Assembly (NCBI GenBank): GCA_039199225.1
Contig: JBCCSZ010000191.1
Coordinates: 1-15,342, forward strand
Reading direction: 5' to 3'
Origin: JBCCSZ01 sp039199225
GTDB lineage: Bacteria; Bacteroidota; Bacteroidia; Chitinophagales; Saprospiraceae
Length of the DNA: 15,342 bases
Part shown: positions 1-8,109 of the stretch, in pieces
How positions within the stretch are numbered: the first letter of the stretch is position 1
How the letters are laid out: the number at the start of each line of letters is the position of its first letter
Program-made: the position numbers and the translations under genes
Notes under the pieces: model-generated
Database searches by the model: none
What the model was told of the DNA's origin: nothing
What the model saw: only the letters and a program-made list of their open reading frames with translations

Positions 1-1
1 C

Positions 2-781
2 GGCGATAATCCCTTTGCTCGCTCGGTACAGAAAAAAGGGTATTACAAGCGAAAGTGGTGGAACCCCTTCGCTTCTTTCGACGGCCCTTACGCAAGATCG
101 TCGGGCTTGTCTGCCGACCACGGTACCCGAATGCTGAAAATCGTCGGTGGCCCCTCTGGCCCAAAAACCGGTGTTGCCTTCAATGCCGACCTGGTCTCCG
201 TACGTAGTGCCAACTTTGTCTACCTGGACTTGCTGCGCAATGTCCGCGGCGTCACCAGGGCTTTCAACTACTTGGGTGGTCAATCAGATGTAAAGGTGAT
301 TTCCATGTCTCAAGGTGGTTTGATCAATTGGACATCCATCACCAGAGCCATCAGAAAATGCTACGACAGAGATAAGATGATCTTTTGTGCGGGCGGTACC
401 TTTTTCTTTGCCCCCATCCTGACGACAATCGTGGCCGGCTCCCCAGCCAACATCACCTTATTTCCAGCCCGACTGGGTATGGTCCACTCTGTAACCGGCA
501 TCAGAAAAGCCTACAACTTGGAGCATGCCTACTGGTGTCCAGACTGCTTTGGGGCTGCCGACTTTGTCGCCGAGTTTGACGAAGGTGGTGCTTCCTCCGA
601 AGCAACCGCTAATACAGCGGGTATGGCCGCTTTGATTTGGTCCAGAGAGCCCAATTTGAGCCGCGCGGAAGTCCTCGAAAAGATCAAAGCCGCATCAGAC
701 GAACCCGTGACCAAGCATCCATACTTTGGGTATGGCCGGATTAATTTGAAGACTTATTTGGACAATGAGGGAATACAATAG
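2..781 (+). CDS. S8 (subtilisin-like) serine peptidase, 5' end cut off by the window
   Basis: The reading frame is open from the first complete codon (position 2) to TAG at 779-781, giving 259 codons; the true start lies upstream. The catalytic His is in a D-HGT-R motif (codon 119-121), equivalent to subtilisin GHGTH. The Ser is in ASSEATANTAG, aligning with GTSMATPHVAG (Ser codon 596-598), and is followed by the usual AALIW helix. The strand before the oxyanion site (ISMSQGG) is also recognisable. The catalytic Asp must lie upstream and is not visible. At the oxyanion Asn position (AAGN in most subtilases) this protein reads CAGG, so Asn is replaced by Gly (codon 395-397). The protein ends soon after the catalytic domain, with no C-terminal sorting domain. 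It converges on the TIR-STAND gene. Family call is firm; substrate and location are unknown. Confidence 0.85.
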   Translation, partial: GDNPFARSVQKKGYYKRKWWNPFASFDGPYARSSGLSADHGTRMLKIVGGPSGPKTGVAFNADLVSVRSANFVYLDLLRNVRGVTRAFNYLGGQSDVKVISMSQGGLINWTSITRAIRKCYDRDKMIFCAGGTFFFAPILTTIVAGSPANITLFPARLGMVHSVTGIRKAYNLEHAYWCPDCFGAADFVAEFDEGGASSEATANTAGMAALIWSREPNLSRAEVLEKIKAASDEPVTKHPYFGYGRINLKTYLDNEGIQ

Positions 782-793
782 CAAATGAGACTA

Positions 794-822
794 AATGCCG
801 TTTCCAGATAGGAAGCGGCATT
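794..822. terminator. Hairpin between convergent genes, candidate bidirectional terminator
   Basis: A near-perfect 12-bp stem (one G-T wobble) with the 5-base loop AGATA lies 13 bases after the S8 peptidase stop and 18 bases before the end of the opposing TIR-STAND gene. There is no long T-tract on either side, so termination strength is uncertain, but its placement between two convergent stops fits a shared terminator. Confidence 0.6.
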
Positions 823-839
823 CAGCTATTCCCCAACAA

Positions 840-3626
840 TCAAAAGGGATTGACCACTGCCACCCATTGTTGGCTCCAATTGCCCAAAGGCGGATACCCC
901 TCCCGCGGTGGCTTAACGGAATGATAGTAGGTGCGTTGGGCAGTGACTCCCGGTCTCCGCGCGTGGAAAAGAACATAGCCAATGATCTCTCCATTGTCAT
1001 CTTTATTTACCTCTGTGACAATACCTAAACTGCTAATCAAGCCTTGGGTCGTTAGTTGCGCTGCCTCAATGTCAGAATAATCAGTACCTGTCTTGCCATA
1101 AAACATAATGGCACCAAGAACAATCTTCTCCCTGTCGGCTAAAGCATCATTGATAACAGTGAGTTTGTTTTGCTCTTGGTACCAAGCAGCAATTTCATAG
1201 GACCTCCTGTAGTCACTAACAGGTGGAATTTTCACATCTGGATACTTTGCCTTTACTTCCTTCAAGAACCGATGAACAATACCAGATTGATCTGCCAAAT
1301 TTTCATGTTTATATTGCAGCTTTTCTTCTTCCGTTTGTTCTGCCCAATTAGATAGGAAGAGGGACAGTTCATCTTTCTCCACTCGGATATTTTGATTGAC
1401 CAACTCCTTTTCTACCGCTGCCTTTTCCTTTTTTAAATACTGAATATCGGCATCTGCCATTTTCAGTTCTTCGATCGTCCGCTCAAGTTTCTTTACCAGC
1501 CTCTTTTCCTCATCTCTTTCCGAATAAGCATTGATGGCATTGGTCCGCTCGCGCAAGGCCCAGACGGCAAAGATCAACAGAAAACCCATGACCGACACAC
1601 CGATGCCCAGGTTGATGCGCTTGCGGAATTGCTGCCGATTCCATCCGGAGCTGATGAACTGCTGCTCCTCTTCTGAAGGCTGATACCCCTTGCTGATCAA
1701 CTCTCGGGCTTGCTGCAAACGCCCCCCGCGCCACAAAGTATCGATCGCCTGGCCCTGCGTATGCCAGGTCTCCGCATCTCTTTTGAGCTGTTGCCGCAGC
1801 AGCAGTTCCGAGCGATGGTTGTCGAGCCAACTTTTCAGTGGTTTCCAAGATTGGAACAAGGCTTCGTGCGCCACTTCGACAATTTGCTCCTGCCCATTCC
1901 TCCGATCGACCAACAGGCGTTGCTCGACAAATTTTTTCAACAGATCGGCCACCTTGGCAACATCGGCCTGGTCCCAGCTAACGGGTTGGCGGGCATAAGA
2001 ACCCTCGTCCGTCAGGCGCGCCATCTGCAAAAAAGCATTCTTTAGGTCTTCTCTCCGCCCCAATCTTTTGGCCTGATCCAATACGTTGTCTGCTTCCAAA
2101 GAAATGGCGCCATGCAATCCACCCAGCTTTTCATATTCGGCAATGCTGATGTATTTGTCCTGACCATATCGATGCCACAGCTTCCACAAGGTAAAGGAGA
2201 GCAAGGGCAGCGCATCTGCCGATTCCGTGTCTTTGACGAGTCGATCGGATAGCCCTTCTTCCACTTCTATGGCTGCTAGTTTAGCAGGCTTTTCGATGAT
2301 CTGACGAAGTCCCTCTGGCTTTACAGGCCCCAGAGAGAGGCTTTCGTAATCAATGCCCAGCAGGGCGCGATGGCGTTGGAAAGCACTCAAAAAATCAGAG
2401 CGCATGGTCCCCAGAGCCATCAGCGGGCTGTTAGGGGCTTCCATACTCCGGCGCAAAAGCATCAGAAAGCTTTTGCTGATGTTGGCATTCTTTTCGGACA
2501 ACCCCAGCAATTCCTCAAACTGATCGACGACCAATAAGACACTGGCATTTTGCCCTTCGTCTGAGTAGCGACGCAAATCTTCCACAATTTCTGTCAATAG
2601 GGTTGTGCTGGTTTTTCCTCTGACATTCCTTGCAACGCTTGGCACTTCTCCGCAGATGAGTTTCAAATCATTGAGACTCCAATCCAGGAAGTTTTTTAGG
2701 CGGGGGCTGGCATTTTCAGGAGGTACTTCTTGAATTTTCGACAGCTGATTGAGTAAATGTTGAAGGCGTTCATCCACGGCAAGCTCTTCAGCAACGCCCT
2801 CCCCGGCGGGTATGCTTTCATCCAACTGCTCTGCGATGGCTGCCTGCTTGAGGCGTTCGTATATTTCCTTTTGGCTACCAGCCTTACTGGCATGCGATTT
2901 TGCATATCTCTTGAAGGCTTCGTGAAAAGCTTTCGCCAGGGAATCAAATGGATCGCTACCCGGACGAAAAGGACCAACCACGATCCATTGCTTTTTTTGC
3001 CGTCGGAGCCGAGGCAGTATCCCGGCCCGCACCAGGGACGACTTGCCACTGCCAGAAGCACCCAATACCATGATGAGATTTGGTGCGCCCTTGGCCAGCA
3101 ACTCCATTCCCAGGTAGGCTTCTTCGTCCCGACCAAAAAAGACGGAGGCGTGTTTTTCCTGAAAAGTAGATAGCCCCAGATAGGGCGAATTATCAGGGTC
3201 CCAGGCCACATCCAAGCCCAGCAAATCTTTTTCTTCCAATCCATGCCACAAACGCGTGTACCCTTCCTCGGGCTTGGTCCGAAGGTCGATGTATTGATGC
3301 TCCATTAAGATGGATGGCAATTTGGTATCCTTACTCAATGGATCGACCAACAAGGCGAATATGTGCTTGCCTTCCATTCGCGCCAACGCAATTTCAGCAA
3401 AACACCAATGGGACTTCAAATAGTTATCGGTACACAAAGCGATGACGGCTCTGCAGGAACGCAATTTTCGATAAAGGGTGCGCTCCCAACTCTGACCAGC
3501 AATGATGCCTTTCTCAGGGTCTAAGTCGAGGAATACAGAGTGGTGGTCTTTCTTTTCAAGTCGGTCTTCCAACTTCTTTGCGATCTCATTGTCGCGAGAG
3601 CTGTGGCTGATAAATAGAGTGCTCAT
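840..3626 (-). CDS. TIR domain / nSTAND NTPase / transmembrane protein, candidate defence effector
   Basis: 928 residues. The N-terminal TIR domain (about 1-135) starts at LFISHSSRD and has SHWCFAE with the putative catalytic Glu78 of TIR NADases. A STAND-type NTPase follows: VFFGRDEE lead-in (162-169), Walker A GASGSGKSS (189-197, Lys195) and Walker B VLLVVDQFEEL (363-373), with a helical region to about 660. A single hydrophobic helix (672-690) is followed by a charged coiled coil (about 695-755) and a 170-residue C-terminal domain that I do not recognise. Many nSTAND1 proteins carry WD40 or other repeats there; none are visible. By family knowledge, TIR-STAND proteins sense an invader and deplete NAD; that role here is inference. 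ATG at 3626 begins directly at the TIR fold and has no Shine-Dalgarno sequence. It appears to be monocistronic. Confidence 0.9.
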   Translation of the reverse strand: MSTLFISHSSRDNEIAKKLEDRLEKKDHHSVFLDLDPEKGIIAGQSWERTLYRKLRSCRAVIALCTDNYLKSHWCFAEIALARMEGKHIFALLVDPLSKDTKLPSILMEHQYIDLRTKPEEGYTRLWHGLEEKDLLGLDVAWDPDNSPYLGLSTFQEKHASVFFGRDEEAYLGMELLAKGAPNLIMVLGASGSGKSSLVRAGILPRLRRQKKQWIVVGPFRPGSDPFDSLAKAFHEAFKRYAKSHASKAGSQKEIYERLKQAAIAEQLDESIPAGEGVAEELAVDERLQHLLNQLSKIQEVPPENASPRLKNFLDWSLNDLKLICGEVPSVARNVRGKTSTTLLTEIVEDLRRYSDEGQNASVLLVVDQFEELLGLSEKNANISKSFLMLLRRSMEAPNSPLMALGTMRSDFLSAFQRHRALLGIDYESLSLGPVKPEGLRQIIEKPAKLAAIEVEEGLSDRLVKDTESADALPLLSFTLWKLWHRYGQDKYISIAEYEKLGGLHGAISLEADNVLDQAKRLGRREDLKNAFLQMARLTDEGSYARQPVSWDQADVAKVADLLKKFVEQRLLVDRRNGQEQIVEVAHEALFQSWKPLKSWLDNHRSELLLRQQLKRDAETWHTQGQAIDTLWRGGRLQQARELISKGYQPSEEEQQFISSGWNRQQFRKRINLGIGVSVMGFLLIFAVWALRERTNAINAYSERDEEKRLVKKLERTIEELKMADADIQYLKKEKAAVEKELVNQNIRVEKDELSLFLSNWAEQTEEEKLQYKHENLADQSGIVHRFLKEVKAKYPDVKIPPVSDYRRSYEIAAWYQEQNKLTVINDALADREKIVLGAIMFYGKTGTDYSDIEAAQLTTQGLISSLGIVTEVNKDDNGEIIGYVLFHARRPGVTAQRTYYHSVKPPREGYPPLGNWSQQWVAVVNPF

Positions 3627-3788
3627 TTTGGGGTTTTAGTGGTGTGATACACCTTGTTTTCGTTCTGTTACACATATAGACATTGTAAGATATTAAATAA
3701 TTTTTATCCGAAAGACTACATCAGACAACTTAAAACTTCGGTATGGCTTTCCATTACGCCCTTATTTTGCCAACGATATAAACAATGG

Positions 3789-3904
3789 GCGTTTACCCTC
3801 AACCTGACCGCTGTAGAGTCCAATCTCAGCAAACGAAAGACAGGATAAAGCTGACCATATACGACACTGTTTGCCCTGGATATATGAATCCAGTGGGTAA
3901 ACGC
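3789..3904. other. Candidate structured RNA or inverted-repeat element
   Basis: A perfect 10-bp inverted repeat (gcgtttaccc at 3789-3798, gggtaaacgc at 3895-3904) encloses two further stems: gcaaac 3829-3834 with gtttgc 3869-3874, and the hairpin ctggat/atccag 3876-3893 with a 6-base loop. The last hairpin abuts the outer stem, leaving one base between them. The stems are nested and mutually compatible, as in a multi-branched RNA. I recognise no known RNA family, and no open frame explains it. Strand cannot be decided. Confidence 0.35.
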
Positions 3905-4413
3905 GACGGCCTGATGCAGCCATTGCTCAAAGGAGGACAGCTAATTTTTCAAATAACATCGTGCATCGGTGCAAACCACATTTTTTATCTTAAAAGTTGG
4001 TGAATATTTTAGTTCGTCAGCACCTAAAGTCATATATTTACCGTTGTACAGAAAGTCACATCTAACTTGCTAAATTAAAGTCAGGTCCTAGTATTGCAAT
4101 AATCTGATGTTCAAACTATAAAAATTGGCTGTTCTCGCCTTGCTATCTAAGCACAGCAATAAAGGGAACACAGGGATGGGGGCCGTGGTCCACTGTCCAA
4201 CCCAAGTTGTATTCAGCTTGAATAGATTCTCTATTGTAACAAATCGTATGCTAATGGGTGTTTTGCACCTTATTGGCAATGAGTTGTTGTGGGTATTTCG
4301 CAGCCTTAGAAGATGAGATTATTGCCAAGTAGTATGGATGAATATCTGGACTATTATTTGATTCTATCTCTGCGAAGTCTTACCCCTCCCCTTTTACAGT
4401 TCGTTTGAAATCG

Positions 4414-4452
4414 CCTTCAGCGTCCTGAAAGGTCGATGTTCGGCATGGCCGA
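4414..4452. repeat. Two adjacent small hairpins in a GC-richer island
   Basis: The first stem, ccttcag with ctgaaagg (4414-4432, one bulged A, loop cgtc), is followed within eight bases by tcggc-atg-gccga (4440-4452). They lie about 170-210 bases upstream of the synthase fusion start, in a patch richer in G and C than its surroundings. They could be an mRNA leader structure, a terminator relic or a dispersed intergenic repeat; nothing here decides. Confidence 0.3.
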
Positions 4453-4625
4453 TGCTGTTATGTAGGCAATTTTATCTAAGCACTCATAAATCTAAAAATT
4501 GAATAATGCCAACAAGTCAAATCCTCAAAATCAGAGACCCCGTCCACCTATCTATCAATATTTAACAAGCCACGAACGCAATCTCAAAAATCTCCTGTTA
4601 CCAAAAACTAAAATAACCCAAGACT

Positions 4626-7043
4626 ATGATTGATATGTTAAACCAGATCGTTGAAGATGGTTACCGCAGAAAGCTGGTGCACAATTTTACCTGTACCGAA
4701 TCGCCCGTACCCAATAGTTCCATCGTTGTGGAAGACAATGAGATGGTCAACTTTGGATCGTGCAGCTATCTAGGATTAGAAAAGGACCCGCGCCTTCGGA
4801 ATGGGGTGATCGATGCCGTCACGAAATATGGAACACAGTTTTCCTCCTCCAGACTCTATCTCTCCGTCGATCTGTACAGTGAATTGGAAAGGCTGATGTA
4901 TCAAATATTCGAAAGACCTGCCGTCGTTTCGGCCAGTACGACCCTCGGCCACCTGGCCACCATTCCCATCGTCGTCGGCAAGAAGGATGCCGTCATATTG
5001 GATCTGCAAGTCCATTCCAGCATTCAGATGACCGTACAGCAACTGAAGGTAAAAAACATCCCCATACACATCATCAAGCACAATTGCATGGAGTCGTTGG
5101 AAACTAAAATCAAACGACTTTACAACAAGCATGAAAAAATATGGTACTTCGCCGACGGTGTATATTCTATGTTTGGCGACTATGCTCCCTTCGAGGAGCT
5201 GGACCATTTGCTCAAAAAGTACGATAAGTTCCATCTCTACATCGATGATGCGCATGGCATGGGTTGGACGGGCAAACATGGCTGTGGCGTGGTCCACAGT
5301 CGCATGACACAAACCGAGAAAATGATTTTGACCGTTTCGCTCAACAAGTCTTTCGGTGCAGCAGGCGGATGCATCATCTTCCCCAATGAAACATTGGAAA
5401 GAAAGGTCAGAAATTGTGGGCCGACCTATTTATTTTCTGGACCTATTCAGCCGCCGATGCTGGGCGCCGCCATTGCCTCTGCAAAGCTCCACCTTTCCGA
5501 AGACATCGGAGCGATGCATGCCAAGCTGTTGGAATTGATTCAATATACTAATAAGAGACTGGACGATTTGGGAATGCCGCAATTTCAAAAAACAGACAGT
5601 CCACTCTTTTTCATTCCAGTGGGATTACCTAAGACCTGTTACGACATCATCTCTACGATGAAAGAGAGAGGCTTTTTTCTAAACACGGCCTCCTTTCCAG
5701 CCGTTCCCATGCGCAGAAGTGGCATCCGTTTCATGGTCAATGCTTTTTTAGACAAGCAGAAAATCGACGCCATGCTGATGAACTTGTGCGAGGTCTATGC
5801 AGAGTGCATTGCGAAAAACAATACCAGCTACGACAAAATCGCTAAAACCTTCGCCATTGCGCCTTTCAAACTAAACATCGAAAGCAGCTCTCAAGACCAT
5901 CTATCGGACCATGTGCTGGACGTTGGTCTGTATCGCAGCATCAAAGAATTGGACGAGCAAGAATGGAATGATAAATTTTCCAGAAACGGCACCCTCAGCT
6001 ATGCCAACCTGGCATTGATCGAAGAGGTTTATGCCAACGAAAAGACACCGGAAAACAGTTGGGAGTTTTACTACTTGATTATAAAGGACCGAGCCGGAAA
6101 GCTCATCCTGATGACCCCCATAACGGTGGCCCTTGTCAAGGACGATATTTTTCATCCGGGCGATGTATCCGAAAAAATCGAAAACCTACGTTCCGAAAAC
6201 TCCAAGTATTACCTGACCTCCAAAACAGTTTTGACCGGCACCCTGATTACCAAAGGCAAGCATGTCTACATCGACTACAGGCATACACATTGGAAAAAGG
6301 CTTTGTATACTTTCATCGAAAACCTAAACAAAGTATTGGAGCAAACTGGTGCGACCAGGATTATGATCAGAGACTTTTATGGCCAGCAAGACGATGAGTT
6401 CCAAAAGGAAATGTTGGACCAAGGGTTTACAAAGTTTAAGCTGCCCAACAACATGGAGGTCGATCAATTGAATTGGGAGGACCAGGACCAGTACTTGAAG
6501 TCGCTGCCGCAAAAATACCGCTACAATGTGCGCAAGGAGATCATCAAGTACGAATCGAATTTTGTGACTTCCTACGAAAAGCCAAGTTCCGAAGAAGAAA
6601 TCCGACGGGTATATCATCTGTACGAACAGGTGTATGAAAAATCGTATGAACTCAATGTATTTAAATTGACGTACGGATATTTCAAAAGAATGTGTACCGC
6701 TGATGAATACGATATCATCCGATTGTACCTCAAAGATCAGGACGCCAAAGAACGCTTTGGGCCTAGCGGCATTCTGGTCGGCGTCATGTTCAGCCACATC
6801 AACCAAGATGTCTACAACGCCTTGATCGTCGGCCTGGACTACGACTACGTCTACAGCCACAAAACCTACAAGCAGATTCTTTTTAAGACCTTATTGAGGG
6901 CCAGAGCATTGGATTGCAAAAAGCTGGATTTGGCCATCACGGCTGAATTGGAGAAGAAAAAGATTGGCGCGCGTCCCAAGGAAGTGTTTGCCTACATGCA
7001 AGCCACCGAACACCTCAAGGGCAGCATTTTGGAGTTTATCTAG
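4626..7043 (+). CDS. Alpha-oxoamine synthase (PLP-dependent) fused to a GNAT/FemAB-like acyltransferase
   Basis: 805 residues, about twice the usual ~400 of an alpha-oxoamine synthase (BioF, KBL, SPT or CqsA types). Residues 1-395 are a full synthase domain: VNFGSCSYLGL near the N-terminus, His130 in DLQVHSSIQ (ring-stacking His), DDAHGMG at 207-213 (Asp207 to the PLP pyridine N, His210), and the Schiff-base Lys241 in SLNKSFGAAGG. Residues about 430-805 resemble GNAT/BioF2-like acetyltransferases, with SLPQKYRYNVRKEI at 626-639. By family knowledge the first half would join an amino acid to an acyl thioester with loss of CO2. Acylation of the product's amine by the second half is inference. 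Sphingolipid-like or sulfonolipid-like lipids, or an aminoketone signal, are possible products. No carrier-protein or lipid gene is adjacent. The start follows an AT-rich leader without a Shine-Dalgarno. Confidence 0.85.
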   Translation: MIDMLNQIVEDGYRRKLVHNFTCTESPVPNSSIVVEDNEMVNFGSCSYLGLEKDPRLRNGVIDAVTKYGTQFSSSRLYLSVDLYSELERLMYQIFERPAVVSASTTLGHLATIPIVVGKKDAVILDLQVHSSIQMTVQQLKVKNIPIHIIKHNCMESLETKIKRLYNKHEKIWYFADGVYSMFGDYAPFEELDHLLKKYDKFHLYIDDAHGMGWTGKHGCGVVHSRMTQTEKMILTVSLNKSFGAAGGCIIFPNETLERKVRNCGPTYLFSGPIQPPMLGAAIASAKLHLSEDIGAMHAKLLELIQYTNKRLDDLGMPQFQKTDSPLFFIPVGLPKTCYDIISTMKERGFFLNTASFPAVPMRRSGIRFMVNAFLDKQKIDAMLMNLCEVYAECIAKNNTSYDKIAKTFAIAPFKLNIESSSQDHLSDHVLDVGLYRSIKELDEQEWNDKFSRNGTLSYANLALIEEVYANEKTPENSWEFYYLIIKDRAGKLILMTPITVALVKDDIFHPGDVSEKIENLRSENSKYYLTSKTVLTGTLITKGKHVYIDYRHTHWKKALYTFIENLNKVLEQTGATRIMIRDFYGQQDDEFQKEMLDQGFTKFKLPNNMEVDQLNWEDQDQYLKSLPQKYRYNVRKEIIKYESNFVTSYEKPSSEEEIRRVYHLYEQVYEKSYELNVFKLTYGYFKRMCTADEYDIIRLYLKDQDAKERFGPSGILVGVMFSHINQDVYNALIVGLDYDYVYSHKTYKQILFKTLLRARALDCKKLDLAITAELEKKKIGARPKEVFAYMQATEHLKGSILEFI

Positions 7044-7080
7044 CCTCTAGGGCAAAAAATTATAAACAATGATTTTGAAA

Positions 7081-7128
7081 GGCAGCATTCGATGGTGGGC
7101 ATATGCACGCGCACGCTCGGATGCTGCT
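7081..7128. terminator. Hairpin between convergent genes
   Basis: An 11-bp stem, gcagcattcga (7082-7092) with tcggatgctgc (7117-7127), has one T-G wobble and a 24-base loop containing the palindrome gcatatgc. It sits between the stop of the synthase fusion and the stop of the AraC-type regulator, so it probably serves both transcripts. Neither side has a strong T-tract. Confidence 0.5.
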
Positions 7129-7133
7129 CTAAG

Positions 7134-8051
7134 CTAACCTGCCAGCAGCTTTTTTCTCACCTCCGACTGGTAAGCTTTGGGCGACAGTTGTAGCTTCTTT
7201 TTGAAAATGCGAATGAAGTAAGACAAACTATTGAAGCCACATTCCATATAGACTTCCTTGATTTTTTTATGAGGGTTTTGCAGTAAGCTCGTCGCCAGTT
7301 TGATGCGTTCGTTGTTGATGAATTCGATGGGAGAAACGTCGAGTTCGTTTTTGAAGACCCTGTGGAAATTGGACTCGCTCATGTGGGTCTTATCACTCAG
7401 CTCTTTGATCGTCAAATTCTTGTGCAGATTTTTTCGGATGTAATCGATGATGAAAGCCAAGCGATGGGTGCTGCGCAATTGTATGGCCTTCTCAGTGTAT
7501 ACCTTCTTGGTTTCGGTTTGAAGGATGCGGATGATGAGCTCCCTCAGCATAAAATCCGCAAAAACATCTTTTGAAGGATGGTCTTCTGTAAAGACAAACA
7601 ACAGCCGTTGGATGATCTGCTGAATGGCCACATCATTGGTAAAGTGAAAATTGTAGTCGGTAAAACTCCACTCTCCATCGACCTTCGCACGACTCTCATT
7701 CAGAAAAGCAATCGTCTCTTTGATTTTATCTTCCGAAATCGCCATGGCCAAGCATCGGGTCGGATTGTCCATATCGGCTTCCGGGAAATCGATGCACATC
7801 AATTCATCGGACGGTAAGATCAAGGATTCGCCCGGCAGGAAATCAAAAGGCGTCATATCGTCTAGGTACATGACCTTTTTGCCTTCCAACATACTGGCCA
7901 AAACCGGCTCGTGAAACTTGAGCAAAATCTGCTCGGCCTGCTCGTGCGTCTCGAAGATGTGCATGGCAGCACTGTTCAATGTGTAGGTCGTCTGGTTTTC
8001 AACCAGGGTTTCCAGGCGGCGGTTTTTTAAAATGTCTCTTGTTGACAGCAT
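7134..8051 (-). CDS. AraC-family transcriptional regulator, probably of the divergent aldehyde dehydrogenase
   Basis: 305 residues from ATG at 8049-8051. The frame also allows a TTG start 21 bases further out, but ATG followed by LSTRDIL is preferred. The N-terminal 150 residues look like the cupin-type AraC_N sensor domain, with EPVLASMLEGKKVMYLDD and a PGESLILPSDE strand. The C-terminus has both AraC helix-turn-helix units: IKELSDKTHMSESNFHRVF (about 215-233) and VYMECGFNSLSYFIRIFKK (about 267-285), followed by LSPKAYQ. It is divergent from the aldehyde dehydrogenase across 570 bases, the usual arrangement for a regulator and its target. Activation by an aldehyde or alcohol is inference. 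Start spacing to a TAnnTTTG box supports the ATG choice. Confidence 0.88.
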   Translation of the reverse strand: MLSTRDILKNRRLETLVENQTTYTLNSAAMHIFETHEQAEQILLKFHEPVLASMLEGKKVMYLDDMTPFDFLPGESLILPSDELMCIDFPEADMDNPTRCLAMAISEDKIKETIAFLNESRAKVDGEWSFTDYNFHFTNDVAIQQIIQRLLFVFTEDHPSKDVFADFMLRELIIRILQTETKKVYTEKAIQLRSTHRLAFIIDYIRKNLHKNLTIKELSDKTHMSESNFHRVFKNELDVSPIEFINNERIKLATSLLQNPHKKIKEVYMECGFNSLSYFIRIFKKKLQLSPKAYQSEVRKKLLAG

Positions 8052-8101
8052 TTCAATCGAGTTGCGATACAATAATCACTAAATGTAAGCTAAGTGAAGG
8101 A

Positions 8102-8109
8102 CAAAAGTA
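8102..8109 (-). promoter_or_regulatory. Bacteroidota-type -7 promoter box of the AraC-type regulator
   Basis: Read on the minus strand this is TACTTTTG, an exact match to the TAnnTTTG -7 consensus of Bacteroidota housekeeping promoters. It lies about 50 bases upstream of the ATG at 8051. The -33 element is weak; a GTTAAAG about 20 bases further upstream is the only candidate. Confidence 0.45.

Larger units (their letters stand above)
3627..4625. other. About 1 kb divergent intergenic region, no convincing gene
   Basis: This lies between the 5' ends of the TIR-STAND gene and the synthase fusion, so it must hold both promoters, but I could not find a convincing TAnnTTTG box for either. Open frames here (longest 72 codons) have no recognisable motifs, weak composition and no convincing start context. 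Two local structures stand out and are listed separately: a multi-stem element at 3789-3904 and two hairpins at 4414-4452. Much of the rest is AT-rich. A remnant of an older gene cannot be excluded. Confidence 0.6.

Noticed and set aside
2696..3244. 182-codon minus-strand frame inside the TIR-STAND gene
   Set aside because: It overlaps the TIR/NTPase coding frame in another phase; low-complexity Trp/Ser-rich translation with no motif.
3785..4003. 72-codon plus-strand frame in the 1-kb gap
   Set aside because: It crosses the nested-stem element and shows no domain or coding-like composition.
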